Notes: a model not told the origin generated them from the letters alone. 64,000 nt of DNA from Chitinophaga pinensis (GCA_945860865.1 CAMARW010000010.1:1-64000); one strand, 5' to 3'. Counted from the first letter of the stretch, positions 55,311-63,723 are shown. Made by a program: numbers and translations.

Positions 55311-55345
55311 GCAGCGGCAGGGCAACCTTATAATCGACTATAAAA

Positions 55346-55437
55346 TAAGAACGAGCGTAAAATTTACCCTTATCTAGTGAACGAGAGTATTTTTTTATTG
55401 TTTTTGCCCTCGTATTAAGAACGAGGGTAAAACTTAC
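55346..55437. repeat. Direct repeat TAAGAACGAGsGTAAAAyTTAC
   Basis: TAAGAACGAG(C/G)GTAAAA(T/C)TTAC occurs at 55346 and again at 55416, 70 bp apart. Between and after them, ACCCTTAT, AACGAGAGTA and GCCCTCGTATTAA look like diverged inverted copies. Pairs of such palindromic words flank many Bacteroidota ATPase genes, so these may be operators of a lost gene. Confidence 0.45.
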
Positions 55438-55448
55438 ACTAGAATAAA

Positions 55449-55577
55449 ATGAGCAAATTCAATAGAGCAATACCATATAATGAACTGCCGCTATTGCCTC
55501 CAAAGGATGACATAGAAACAAAAAGGATTCTACGCAAAACTATTTCGGCTGGAAGAGCAATGGCTCAACTTAATTGA
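55449..55577 (+). pseudogene. Truncated Fic-family protein remnant
   Basis: A 42-codon frame from ATG 55449 to TGA 55577 encodes the usual N-terminus of Bacteroidota Fic/DOC proteins: RAIPYNELPLLPPKDDIETKR...KTISAGRAMAQL. It stops where the Fic_N domain normally continues into the catalytic domain. The HxFx(D/E)GN(G/K)R catalytic motif is nowhere in the next 100 bp. It is therefore a broken gene, whose 3' part was deleted or replaced. Confidence 0.6.
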
Positions 55578-55641
55578 ACAATTCTAAATTTACCAAATCA
55601 AACTTTATTTATAACAACGATTGATTTACCCTATTAAAATT

Positions 55642-55674
55642 AAAGACCCCGAAACATATTGCTGCGGGGTCTTT
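55642..55674 (-). terminator. Intrinsic terminator after the 135-residue lipoprotein
   Basis: AAAGACCCCG and CGGGGTCTTT form a 10-bp stem with a 13-nt loop. On the minus strand it is followed by TTTAATTTTAAT-like sequence, and it lies 11 bp past the stop codon. Confidence 0.85.
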
Positions 55675-55684
55675 AATGTTAGGC

Positions 55685-56092
55685 TTAATTATTTGCCGTA
55701 GTAGCATCAAAAATAGCATTCGCTTTGCACCAGTCTTCAAATCCTTTAGTGCCAAGTTCGGCTTTTAAGTCTGTAGAACTGATAGCAGTTCCTTCAACCA
55801 CATAACCAGCAACTAATGTATAATCTTCAATTTTCACCACGCCGTCAACTAGTAAGTCGTATTGAGGACCAGCGCTTTGTAAAGCATTGTCCATTGCATC
55901 TTTAATATTTGCCCCTATTCCTAAAAAGCCAAAACTTTCACCTTTAACTCTGATGCCTTTTGACTTATCAAATTTTAAGCCATGGTTTTTAGAACTAATT
56001 ACGGTAAAATCTACTAATCTTTGGGAACAGCTTGAAAGCATTAATGTGAATGCAAATAATGCAGTAAAAAGTGTAAGTTTTGTTGATTTCAT
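55685..56092 (-). CDS. Lipoprotein of unknown function
   Basis: This 135-residue lipoprotein has signal KLTLFTALFAFTLMLSSC with lipobox LSSC. The next stretch SQRLVDFTVISSKNHGLKFDKSKGIRVKGESFGFLGIG and DAMDNALQSAGPQYDLLVDGVV belong to a small Bacteroidota lipoprotein family of unknown function. It is preceded by a 229-bp leader almost identical to that of the next lipoprotein gene upstream (56443-56817), although the proteins are unrelated, so both may be under the same control. Confidence 0.7.
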   Translation of the reverse strand: MKSTKLTLFTALFAFTLMLSSCSQRLVDFTVISSKNHGLKFDKSKGIRVKGESFGFLGIGANIKDAMDNALQSAGPQYDLLVDGVVKIEDYTLVAGYVVEGTAISSTDLKAELGTKGFEDWCKANAIFDATTANN

Positions 56093-56111
56093 TTTATTAA
56101 AAATTTATTTT

Positions 56112-56340
56112 TTTTCCTACTCATAAGGCTTTTCAGATTACGCCCCGTTTTTTTGAGTGATTTCTAGACTTCACTTTTATATCAATACTACTATTAAAAA
56201 TGACTTTTTTATTAGTACTTTTAATAAAAATGATAATTTATTTTCAATTACCAAACTCAAAATATTTTAGCATGAAAATTTTACAACAAAAGAAAATCCT
56301 TTAAATACAAATCCCTTTTCGATTTTCGTATTTTGCATTT
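56112..56340 (-). repeat. Duplicated leader, copy 1
   Basis: The ~229-bp segment in front of the lipoprotein gene at 55685-56092 recurs at 56833-57062 with an offset of 721 bp and about 90% or better identity. It includes the words TCCTACTCATAAGGCTTTTC, CGCCCCG and a long AT-rich part, and ends in TTCG-type microrepeats. On the minus strand, TAGTATTG could serve as a -7 box in both copies. With the attC-like element at 56355-56432 it fills the ~350 bp between the two lipoprotein genes. Confidence 0.85.
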
Positions 56341-56354
56341 TTGAGCACTTCATT

Positions 56355-56432
56355 GTCCGTTTACGCCAAACATTGGCACAAGGGCAAACCTTTCGGATAC
56401 CAATAAACGCCTCATGTTTTCTCAGGTGCTGT
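56355..56432 (-). repeat. Degenerate attC-like element
   Basis: On the minus strand it starts CATAACAGCAC, identical to the left ends of elements B and C. An inverted pair CGTTTATTGG/CCAAT...TAAACG follows inside, and the right core is degenerate (GTAAACG). It directly follows the lipoprotein gene at 56443-56817, as attC follows a cassette gene. The pairing is weaker than in A-C. Confidence 0.35.
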
Positions 56433-56442
56433 TATGGGTTGG

Positions 56443-56817
56443 TTATTTTAATGTTAAAGTTAATTCCAAATCTGTTCCAGCAACAATTTGAACTTGTCCT
56501 TCCCCATAGTATTCTGTACCAGCTACTGTAGTGGCGCAATCATAATAATAATTAGCAGGGTTTAATTGTCCAAAATTTACCTGACCGTTAGCATCGGTTA
56601 CTTTATCTTGTAAATAAATCGAATTGTCTAGGTTAGCTTGCGAAGTAGCAAGACCAACTTCAACCCCTGTAAGATAACCAGTTGAACCAGTCAATTGAAC
56701 TTTAACAACCAAACCACCAGTAGTTTTTGCTGGTTCTGGTTCATCTTTTTTACAGCCACTAAATCCAGCAGCTAATCCTAATAAAAGGAATGCGAAAACA
56801 ATAATTTTACTTTTCAT
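56443..56817 (-). CDS. Lipoprotein with carboxypeptidase-regulatory-like domain
   Basis: This 124-residue lipoprotein has signal KIIVFAFLLLGLAAGFSGC with lipobox FSGC and KKDEPEPA after it. The mature part is one beta-sandwich of the Cna_B/CarboxypepD_reg type: GLVVKVQLTGSTGYLTGVEVGLATS and VTDANGQVNFGQLNPANYYYDC are the family's strands and turn. It is exported to the outer membrane, with a likely binding or structural role. It is preceded by copy 2 of the 229-bp leader and followed by a degenerate attC-like element. Confidence 0.75.
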   Translation of the reverse strand: MKSKIIVFAFLLLGLAAGFSGCKKDEPEPAKTTGGLVVKVQLTGSTGYLTGVEVGLATSQANLDNSIYLQDKVTDANGQVNFGQLNPANYYYDCATTVAGTEYYGEGQVQIVAGTDLELTLTLK

Positions 56818-56832
56818 CTTGATTTTTTTTAA

Positions 56833-57062
56833 TTTTCCTACTCATAAGGCTTTTCAGATAACGCCCCGTTTTTTTGAGTGATTTCTAGACTTCACTTTTA
56901 TATCAATACTACTATTAAAATTGACTTTTTTATTAGTACTTTTAACAAAAATAATAATTTATTTTCAATTACCAAACTCAAAATATTTTAGCATGAAAAT
57001 TTTACATCAAATTAAAAACCCTCAACCACAAATTCCCTTTCGAATTTCGATTTTCATATTTC
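56833..57062 (-). repeat. Duplicated leader, copy 2
   Basis: This is the partner of 56112-56340. Differences are scattered single bases and a short divergence near the far end, where TTTCGAATTTCG-type microrepeats have expanded (57037-57092). It is upstream of the 124-residue lipoprotein. The gap 56818-57176 holds nothing else I can name. Confidence 0.85.
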
Positions 57063-57176
57063 GGATTTTGCATTTCGTATTTCGAATTTTTTTTCCAACC
57101 TAGGTTCAAACCAAACAGGTATAAACTTATATTTGAAAGCATTTTTACTTTACTTTTAAATGATTAAGATTTGAAT

Positions 57177-58205
57177 ATGCTAAAGGGCCTTCAATTTATG
57201 GCTTATACAAGCCTCCTTAAAAACGAGACTTTGGGTATAGCCACTACGCTAGATATGCCTCAAGGCGTGGGGAACGCCTTTGTGTATGAGCCAAAAGGCA
57301 AAGAAAAAGGATTGATTATTACCCTTACGGGTTTTGCAATGAACGGGTACAAAGACAAACGCATTGCCGTGGTAAACAATGCTTTTACAAAAATGGGCTA
57401 CCGCGTTATTACACCCCAAATAAAAACCATAGACCAACTGCTTATTCACCCAACGGCCATAGATGAGCTAAAAGAGGCCATTACTAGTATTGTGGCCGAT
57501 CCTATTTTAAATCCACTGCAATTACAACCCGCCATTTTTGCGCCTTCTTTTACTGCTGGCATTGCTGCCATAGCCGTGTCAGAGCTGCCGCCCAATACTG
57601 TTTCTGCCCTTTGCTTGCTGGGCACTTTTAGCGATTTTAAAACCACCATACAATTTGCCCTCACCAACCCCAATAATGCAGACGATTATGGCATGCATAT
57701 TTTGCTCAAAAATTTCCTAAAATACGACATAACAGACGATACGCATATTATAGAAATAATTGATACCGCTTTAGCTGATAATGGATTAAAAAGAAAACCA
57801 GCCTTATTGCCAGGCTTGCTAGAGCGCACTCCTGCAGCAAGCAGGGCGCTGTATCAAAAAATATTGAGTGATGTGGCCTACCGAGAGGAGCTAATATTGC
57901 GGGCTTGGACAAATATTCCTGGTTTTGACCAATGGCAATACCGCTTAGATTTGGCCAAACATGCCCATAAAATTAGCTGTAAAGTTGCCCTTATTCATGG
58001 GGCAGCAGATGCAGTGATACCCGCAGAGCAATCTGTTTTGTTGTACAATTTGTTGCAGGCAAATAACCCTCAAGTACACCTAGTTCTGAGTAACTTATTG
58101 GATCACGGCGACTTAAAAATTACTTTTAAAATTTTTAGCGAAGTAGCTCAATTGGCCAGAGCCTTTGCTTTTTTTATAAATGAAACCCCCGCTCCAAGCC
58201 ATTAA
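57177..58205 (+). CDS. Alpha/beta-hydrolase-like protein
   Basis: This 342-residue cytosolic protein starts at ATG 57177 (a TTG 6 bp upstream is less likely). The alpha/beta-hydrolase landmarks are an oxyanion-type GLIITLTGFAMNGYKD, a serine elbow-like APSFTAGIAAIA near residue 122, the acid loop ALIHGAADAVIPAEQS near 275 and a C-terminal LDHGD with a possible catalytic His. The fit is partial: the elbow is not the canonical GxSxG. The substrate is unknown. It lies 84 bp ahead of rpsO. Confidence 0.6.
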   Translation: MLKGLQFMAYTSLLKNETLGIATTLDMPQGVGNAFVYEPKGKEKGLIITLTGFAMNGYKDKRIAVVNNAFTKMGYRVITPQIKTIDQLLIHPTAIDELKEAITSIVADPILNPLQLQPAIFAPSFTAGIAAIAVSELPPNTVSALCLLGTFSDFKTTIQFALTNPNNADDYGMHILLKNFLKYDITDDTHIIEIIDTALADNGLKRKPALLPGLLERTPAASRALYQKILSDVAYREELILRAWTNIPGFDQWQYRLDLAKHAHKISCKVALIHGAADAVIPAEQSVLLYNLLQANNPQVHLVLSNLLDHGDLKITFKIFSEVAQLARAFAFFINETPAPSH

Positions 58206-58251
58206 CTGCAAAAAAAATATGCTAAGAGTATGAATATTTGAATTTTTACCC

Positions 58252-58259
58252 TACATTTG
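58252..58259 (+). promoter_or_regulatory. -7 box of rpsO
   Basis: TACATTTG is an exact TAnnTTTG element 29 bp ahead of the rpsO ATG. Confidence 0.65.
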
Positions 58260-58288
58260 CGCCACATAACAATTAAAAATATATAATC

Positions 58289-58564
58289 ATGCATTTGACA
58301 ACCGAGAAGAAGCAAGAAATCTTCGAAGCACACGGTAGAGCCAAGTCTAAAACAGACACAGGTTCAGCTGAGAGTCAGATCGCTCTGTTTACAGAGAGGA
58401 TCAACCACATTACCCAGCACTTAAAATTAAACAAAAAGGATTTCTCTGCGGAGTTAAACTTGGTTAAATTAGTAGGTAAAAGACGCGCTTTATTGAATTA
58501 CTTAATGCGTAAAGACGTTTTTCGCTACAGGGATATCATTAAAGAACTTGAATTACGTAAGTAA
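58289..58564 (+). CDS. rpsO: 30S ribosomal protein S15
   Basis: This 91-residue protein binds 16S rRNA early in small-subunit assembly. The family core DTGSAESQIALFTERINHITQHLK and LVGKRRALLNYLMRKD is complete. It is the usual partner of pnp, which follows after 115 bp with a terminator-like hairpin between them, so part of the transcripts may end there. Confidence 0.97.
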   Translation: MHLTTEKKQEIFEAHGRAKSKTDTGSAESQIALFTERINHITQHLKLNKKDFSAELNLVKLVGKRRALLNYLMRKDVFRYRDIIKELELRK

Positions 58565-58611
58565 TCTCTTCACCCAATTCGTAAGATTTGGGTTGTGTTA
58601 AATTTATTGGA

Positions 58612-58648
58612 AAAAGGGGCAGGCCAAACGGTGCTGCCCTTTTATTTT
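58612..58648 (+). terminator. Terminator-like hairpin between rpsO and pnp
   Basis: AAAAGGGGCAG and CTGCCCTTTT pair with one bulged G, with a T-rich 3' side. It probably attenuates read-through into pnp. Confidence 0.7.
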
Positions 58649-58679
58649 TAAAATTCTAGAAAAAACGACAAAGAACAAT

Positions 58680-60932
58680 ATGTCACAAGCAACAATTAAA
58701 ACATTCGAGATAGGTGGTAAAACCATCAGTATCGAAACGGGTCGTTTGGCTCGCCAGGCCGATGGTGCTGTAGTAGTTAAAATGGGTGATACCATGATTT
58801 TAGCCACAGCCGTATCTGCTAAAGAAGCCAAAGAAGATGTAGATTTTATGCCGCTAACGGTAGATTACCAAGAGAAATTTGCCTCGGTGGGGCGTATTCC
58901 GGGTAGTTTTCACAAACGCGAAGCTAAGTTAAGCGATTATGAGGTGTTGGTAAGCCGCATTGTAGACCGCGCACTTCGCCCACTTTTCCCAGAAAATTAT
59001 CATGCAGATACCCAAGTAGCCCTTACTTTAATATCTGCAGATAAAAACATTATGCCCGATGCACTTGTGGGTTTAGCTGCTTCTGCCGCTTTAATCGTAA
59101 GTGATATTCCTTTTAACGGACCTATTTCTGAGGTGCGTGTGGCGCGTATAGATGGCAAGTATGTAATTAACCCTTACAAAGATGAGCTTGAAAGAGCCGA
59201 TATGGATTTAATTGTGGCGGGTACCGAGCACGATTTAAACATGGTGGAAGGCGAATGTGCAGAGGTTAGCGAAATAGATATGCTAGAGGCTTTAAAAGTA
59301 GCACATGAAGCTATTAAATTGCAGATAAAAGCGCAGTGGGAATTGGTAGAAATGTTGGGTGGTAAAAAACCATTCCGTACTTATAACCACGAACGCAGCA
59401 ACCCAGAAATGGAAGCCGAAATTTTGGCTTTTGCTTATGATAAAATATACGCCGTAGCCGCTTCAAAAGCAAGCAAAGCAGATCGTTCTGCCGCTTTTAA
59501 AGCCATTCGCGAGGAGTACAAAGCTTCTTTACCTGAAGGTACTGTATCCGATAAATTCTTACTAAACAAGTATTTTCATGATGTAGAATACAAAGCGGTT
59601 CGTGCCATGATTATTAACGACCGCACGCGTTTAGATGGCCGTAAATTAGATGAAGTTCGTTCTATTTGGAGCGAAGTAGCCTATTTGCCAGGAGCCCACG
59701 GTTCGGCCCTATTTACCCGCGGCGAAACCCAATCTTTAACCACGGTTACTTTGGGTACAAAAAACGATGAGCAAATGTTGGATAGCCCTATGAATGATGG
59801 GTATTCAAAATTCTTGTTACACTATAATTTCCCTTCTTTCTCTACGGGTGAGGTTCGTCCTAATCGTGGTCCGGGTAGAAGAGAAATTGGACATGGAAAC
59901 TTGGCATTACGCGGATTAAAGCGTGTATTACCAGGTGCGCCAGAAAATCCATATACCGTTCGTATTGTATCAGATATTTTAGAATCTAATGGTTCTTCTT
60001 CTATGGCTACTGTTTGTGCCGGTTCTTTGGCTTTAATGGATGCTGGTGTTAAAATAAGAGGTGCCGTAAGCGGTATAGCCATGGGTTTAATTAACGATGA
60101 AGAATCGGGCAAATTTGCTGTATTATCTGATATTTTAGGAGATGAAGATCACTTAGGAGATATGGATTTTAAGGTAATTGGTACCAAAAACGGTATCGTT
60201 GCTTGCCAAATGGATATCAAAATTAATGGCCTTAAGTGGGAAATGGTAGAAGAAGCTTTAAACCAAGCTAAAGCGGGTCGTTTACACATTATGGATGAAA
60301 TGAATAAAACCATTGCTGAACCTAATGCAGATTACAAACCAAACGCTCCGCGCATTGTAACTTTAACGATTGATAAAGATTTTATTGGCGCAGTAATCGG
60401 GCCTGGAGGTAAAATTATTCAGGGTATGCAGCGCGAAACTGGTGCTACCATTTCTATTACAGAAGAGGGTAATTTTGGTATTGTGGAGGTAGCTTCTAGC
60501 AACAAAGAAAGTTTAGAAAAAGCCTTAGGTATGATACGTGCCATTGTTGCCATTCCAGAAGTGGGTACAGAGTATACAGGTAAGGTAAAATCTGTGGTAG
60601 ATTTTGGTGCCTTTATAGAAATTATGCCAGGTAAAGATGGTTTATTGCATATTTCAGAAATTGGCTGGAGCCGCTTAGCTACTATGGATGGAGTTTTTCA
60701 AGTGGGTGAGGAGGTAAAAGTTAAATTAATTGAGGTTGACCAAAAAACGGGTAAGCTTAAATTAAGTAGAAAAGTGCTTTTACCCAAGCCAGAAGGTTAT
60801 GTAGAGCCTGCTCCAAGAGAAAACCGTCCGCCAAGAGATGCTAACCGCGGACCAAGAGACGGTGGTCGCAGAGATGATAGAGGTCCACGTTCACCGCAAG
60901 AACCTCGTCCAGAATCTGGCGATAACCAATAA
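58680..60932 (+). CDS. pnp: Polyribonucleotide nucleotidyltransferase (PNPase)
   Basis: This 750-residue 3'-5' phosphorolytic exoribonuclease has two RNase PH-like domains. [28 protein letters not shown] is in the first; PFST-type [31 protein letters not shown] and the later [15 protein letters not shown] are in the second, active one. A KH domain ([15 protein letters not shown], ~575-590) and an S1 domain (~640-710, [36 protein letters not shown]) follow. The last ~40 residues are an Arg/Gly/Pro-rich tail ([20 protein letters not shown]), not part of the usual core and probably RNA-binding. Confidence 0.97.
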   Translation: MSQATIKTFEIGGKTISIETGRLARQADGAVVVKMGDTMILATAVSAKEAKEDVDFMPLTVDYQEKFASVGRIPGSFHKREAKLSDYEVLVSRIVDRALRPLFPENYHADTQVALTLISADKNIMPDALVGLAASAALIVSDIPFNGPISEVRVARIDGKYVINPYKDELERADMDLIVAGTEHDLNMVEGECAEVSEIDMLEALKVAHEAIKLQIKAQWELVEMLGGKKPFRTYNHERSNPEMEAEILAFAYDKIYAVAASKASKADRSAAFKAIREEYKASLPEGTVSDKFLLNKYFHDVEYKAVRAMIINDRTRLDGRKLDEVRSIWSEVAYLPGAHGSALFTRGETQSLTTVTLGTKNDEQMLDSPMNDGYSKFLLHYNFPSFSTGEVRPNRGPGRREIGHGNLALRGLKRVLPGAPENPYTVRIVSDILESNGSSSMATVCAGSLALMDAGVKIRGAVSGIAMGLINDEESGKFAVLSDILGDEDHLGDMDFKVIGTKNGIVACQMDIKINGLKWEMVEEALNQAKAGRLHIMDEMNKTIAEPNADYKPNAPRIVTLTIDKDFIGAVIGPGGKIIQGMQRETGATISITEEGNFGIVEVASSNKESLEKALGMIRAIVAIPEVGTEYTGKVKSVVDFGAFIEIMPGKDGLLHISEIGWSRLATMDGVFQVGEEVKVKLIEVDQKTGKLKLSRKVLLPKPEGYVEPAPRENRPPRDANRGPRDGGRRDDRGPRSPQEPRPESGDNQ

Positions 60933-60962
60933 AGGTATTGTTTATCAAGGCTATTCAAAGGC

Positions 60963-60978
60963 TTTGGTTCGAACCAAA
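60963..60978. promoter_or_regulatory. 16-bp perfect palindrome (GGTTCGAACC core)
   Basis: TTTGGTTCGAACCAAA is a perfect palindrome between the pnp stop and its terminator. It is the same core as at 40000-40017. No loop is left for a hairpin, so it is more likely a binding site. Confidence 0.4.
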
Positions 60979-60990
60979 TAGTTTTAAAAA

Positions 60991-61016
60991 AGGACTCCGC
61001 AAAGGAGTCCTTTTTT
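60991..61016 (+). terminator. Intrinsic terminator after pnp
   Basis: AGGACTCC and GGAGTCCT form an 8-bp stem with a 5-nt loop and a T-run. Confidence 0.9.
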
Positions 61017-61049
61017 ATTTTAATTGAAAACGTAAATTGCAGTCGAAAT

Positions 61050-62078
61050 ATGAAAGGGATGGAGAATTTAAAACGTATAGCAGTGATTGGCGGTGGCTCT
61101 TGGGCAACCGCGTTAATGAAGATATTAAGTGAAAACAAGGCTTCCGGAAAATCCCAATTAAGTTCATTAAGTTGGTGGGTTCGATCCGAAGAAAAAGCGG
61201 AATATATTAGGCAACATAAACATAATCCGGATTATATTAGCTCTATTGAATTTGATTTAGCGCAAATAAAAATAAGCGCTAATTTATTAGAATTGGTGCT
61301 TGAGGCCGATACCCTTTTAATTGCTATTCCAGCTGCATTTTTGGAAGGTGCATTGGCAACTTTGCCCAAAGGTATTTTTAAAGATAAAACCATTATAAGC
61401 GCTATTAAAGGCTTGGTGCCAAGTACCAAACAAATTGTGGGCGATTACTTTATAGACTATTATGGCATAGATGAAAAGCGAATCTTGGTTATTTCTGGTC
61501 CGTGCCATGCCGAAGAGGTAGCCAATGAAAAACTATCTTACCTTACCATTGCGGGTACGGGCAATGAGAGCGTAAGGGGATTTGCCGCCTTACTAAACAA
61601 TGATTACATACGCACAGTGGTTTCTTCTGATGTGCGAGGCACAGAATATGGTGCAGTTTTAAAGAATATTTATGCGGTGGCCGCCGGTATTTGCCATGGT
61701 TTGGGTTATGGAGATAATTTTCAGGCGGTGTTAATGAGCAATAGTATTCGCGAAATGAAGCGGTTTTTGCGCAACATTACAGATACTGATAGAAAGATTA
61801 ACCATTCTGCCTACTTAGGCGATTTATTGGTTACGGGATATTCTGTGCATAGTAGAAACAGAACCTTTGGCAATATGCTTGGCAAAGGCTATACGGTTCA
61901 GGCGGCCCAACTAGAAATGAAAATGATTGCAGAAGGTTATTATGCTGCCAAAAATTTGCATGAAATAAATAAAAAAATGCAAGTGAATATGCCCATCATG
62001 GACACTGTTTTTCAGATTATTTATGAAGGAAAATCTGCTAAGAAAGCCATCCAAAAGTTGAGCGAAAAGTTGGTTTAA
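61050..62078 (+). CDS. gpsA: NAD(P)-dependent glycerol-3-phosphate dehydrogenase
   Basis: This 342-residue enzyme reduces dihydroxyacetone phosphate to glycerol-3-phosphate for phospholipid synthesis. The Rossmann start is IAVIGGGSWATALMK, with ISGPCHAEEVANE and GTEYGAVLKNIYAVAAGICHGLGYGDN (catalytic Lys region) in the middle. The length is normal. ATG at 61050 is used; ATG at 61059 (MENLKRI) is equally possible. It converges with the CoA-transferase gene, overlapping by 4 bp at the stops. plsY, the next enzyme that uses its product, lies 1 kb away on the other strand. Confidence 0.95.
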   Translation: MKGMENLKRIAVIGGGSWATALMKILSENKASGKSQLSSLSWWVRSEEKAEYIRQHKHNPDYISSIEFDLAQIKISANLLELVLEADTLLIAIPAAFLEGALATLPKGIFKDKTIISAIKGLVPSTKQIVGDYFIDYYGIDEKRILVISGPCHAEEVANEKLSYLTIAGTGNESVRGFAALLNNDYIRTVVSSDVRGTEYGAVLKNIYAVAAGICHGLGYGDNFQAVLMSNSIREMKRFLRNITDTDRKINHSAYLGDLLVTGYSVHSRNRTFGNMLGKGYTVQAAQLEMKMIAEGYYAAKNLHEINKKMQVNMPIMDTVFQIIYEGKSAKKAIQKLSEKLV

Positions 62079-62776
62079 TCTCTTTTGCTGGTGGTAACTT
62101 GTTCGATGCGTTTTTCGTAATTGGTGCCTTTAAAAATTCGGTTTACATAGATACCTGGTGTGTGTATACAGTCTGGGTCTAGTTCTCCGGCGGGCACTAA
62201 TTCTTCTACTTCTGCAATGGTAATTTTTCCAGCCATGGCCATAAGCGGGTTAAAATTTCTAGAGGTAGCTCTAAAAATAAGGTTTCCGTGGGTATCACCT
62301 TTCCACGCCTTTACAATGGCAAAATCGCTATTAAAAGCATGCTCTAATAAATAAGTTTGGCCGTTAAAATCGCGGGTTTCTTTGCCAATGGCTACTTCTG
62401 TTCCCACACCGGCTGGCGTAAAAATGGCGGGCATTCCGTATCCAGTGGCTAGGCATCGGGTGGCTAAAGTTCCTTGCGGAATGAGTTCAACCTCTAGCTC
62501 GCCACTCAATAATTGTCTTTCAAATTCGGCATTTTCGCCCACATAAGAAGATATCATCTTTTTAACCTGTTTGGTTTTAAGCATCAGTCCAATGCCAAAA
62601 TCATCTACGCCCGCGTTGTTAGATATACAAGTTAGGTTTTTGGTTCCTTTCTGAACCAAAGCGGAGATACAATTTTCTGGGATGCCACATAGACCAAATC
62701 CGCCCAACATAATTACGGCACCATCTTCAATATCATGAATGGCCTCGGCTGCATTATTTACTACTTTTTGTAACAT
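62075..62776 (-). CDS. scoA: 3-oxoacid CoA-transferase subunit A
   Basis: This 233-residue alpha subunit of a two-gene SCOT-type CoA-transferase moves CoA between succinyl-CoA and a 3-oxoacid. The landmarks are AVIMLGGFGLCGIPENCI at the start, NNAGVDDFGIGLML, IPQGTLATRCLA and FRATSRNFNPLMAMAGKITIAEVEELV. ATG at 62776 (MLQKVVNN) is chosen; the longer frame adds an unrelated extension. The beta subunit, which holds the catalytic Glu and is normally the next gene, is not here: the downstream gene is gpsA on the opposite strand. Confidence 0.92.
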   Translation of the reverse strand: MLQKVVNNAAEAIHDIEDGAVIMLGGFGLCGIPENCISALVQKGTKNLTCISNNAGVDDFGIGLMLKTKQVKKMISSYVGENAEFERQLLSGELEVELIPQGTLATRCLATGYGMPAIFTPAGVGTEVAIGKETRDFNGQTYLLEHAFNSDFAIVKAWKGDTHGNLIFRATSRNFNPLMAMAGKITIAEVEELVPAGELDPDCIHTPGIYVNRIFKGTNYEKRIEQVTTSKRD

Positions 62777-62787
62777 GTATTGTTTTA

Positions 62788-63069
62788 TTATTCTACCACA
62801 GCAGATAATTCGCAATCGCATAAAGCTTGGCAAATTACCTTCATTTCTTCTAAAGAACCATTTTTAACTACTGCTTTCCCTTTATAATGCACCAACATGG
62901 CACATTGTTCAGCTTGCAGTTCATCGTGTTTGCAAATTTTTACTAGGCATTCAATAACCCAATCAAAAGTGTTTACATCATCATTATAAAGTAATATTTG
63001 AAACGAATCGCTTATCTCATCTAAGAGGGCAACATCTTCTTCTAATATGGTTACTTCCTTTAACATCAT
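62788..63069 (-). CDS. clpS: ClpS adaptor protein
   Basis: This 93-residue adaptor delivers N-degron substrates to the Clp protease. The family core is LLYNDDVNTFDWVIECLVKIC followed by QAEQCAMLVHYKGKAVVKNGSLEEM, including the NDDxxTxxxV substrate-pocket segment and His of VHYKG. It starts at ATG 63069 (an adjacent ATG at 63066 is possible). It lies between scoA and plsY on the same strand with small gaps (11 and 5 bp), suggesting a plsY-clpS-scoA transcript. clpA is not in the window. Confidence 0.93.
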   Translation of the reverse strand: MMLKEVTILEEDVALLDEISDSFQILLYNDDVNTFDWVIECLVKICKHDELQAEQCAMLVHYKGKAVVKNGSLEEMKVICQALCDCELSAVVE

Positions 63070-63074
63070 AAAAA

Positions 63075-63722
63075 TCAATTATTATTAATCTCGGGTTTTT
63101 TGCTGAAAGAGAATTTACTTTCTGTGCCTGTTCTTAATCTTTGGATATTAGAACGGTGGAGATAAATTACCATTGCAGCAACAGCTAGGCAAAAATACAA
63201 GAAAAAAGTTTCACCTGAACCATAAATGAAACGAACAAAGATTGGACTAAAAGCGGATCCCATCATAGAGCCTAAAGAAATGTATTTGCTGAGCCAAACG
63301 GTGCTTACAAAAACAGCTATGCATAATAGCGCTACAGGCCAGCTGATGCCAATTACCATACCAAGGAGGGTTGCAATACCTTTGCCTCCTTTAAAGCCTG
63401 CAAAAACAGGAAAAACATGACCCAATACTGCAGCTAAACCCAAAAATAATTGATATTTTCTAAATTCTTGTGTTCCAGGTAGCAGTTCGTCTACAAAAAA
63501 TAACAAACTGCTTGCGGCTAAACCTTTTAATAAATCTATGATTAAAACGGTAATTCCTGCTGGTTTTCCTAAAATACGTAGTGTATTGCTTGCGCCCGCG
63601 TTTCCGCTGCCATGCTGCCTCACATCAATGTTAAAGAAGGCTTTTCCTATCCAAACCGCCGAGGGGATAGACCCTAATAGGTATGCTCCCAACAATAGGA
63701 GAAAAAATTGATTATTTTCCAT
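63075..63722 (-). CDS. plsY: Glycerol-3-phosphate acyltransferase PlsY
   Basis: This 215-residue membrane enzyme acylates glycerol-3-phosphate with acyl-phosphate, the first step in phospholipid synthesis. Motif 1 GSIPSAVWIGKAFF with RQHGSGNAGASNTLR, motif 2 GHVFPVFAGFKGGKGIAT and about five hydrophobic segments match the family. Its length is normal. It lies upstream of clpS and scoA, and its substrate is made by GpsA, encoded nearby. Confidence 0.95.
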   Translation of the reverse strand: MENNQFFLLLLGAYLLGSIPSAVWIGKAFFNIDVRQHGSGNAGASNTLRILGKPAGITVLIIDLLKGLAASSLLFFVDELLPGTQEFRKYQLFLGLAAVLGHVFPVFAGFKGGKGIATLLGMVIGISWPVALLCIAVFVSTVWLSKYISLGSMMGSAFSPIFVRFIYGSGETFFLYFCLAVAAMVIYLHRSNIQRLRTGTESKFSFSKKPEINNN

Positions 63723-63723
63723 C

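Noticed and set aside
56093-57062. Known riboswitch in the duplicated leader
   Set aside because: The CGCCCCG and CTTATGAGTAGG words do not match any riboswitch consensus I can recall; kept only as a conserved leader.
46337-57170. Second copy of the tRNA-Glu 3' end as attR of an island
   Set aside because: No repeat of the last 15-20 tRNA bases was found by eye, and no integrase gene is present; island limits stay unproven.
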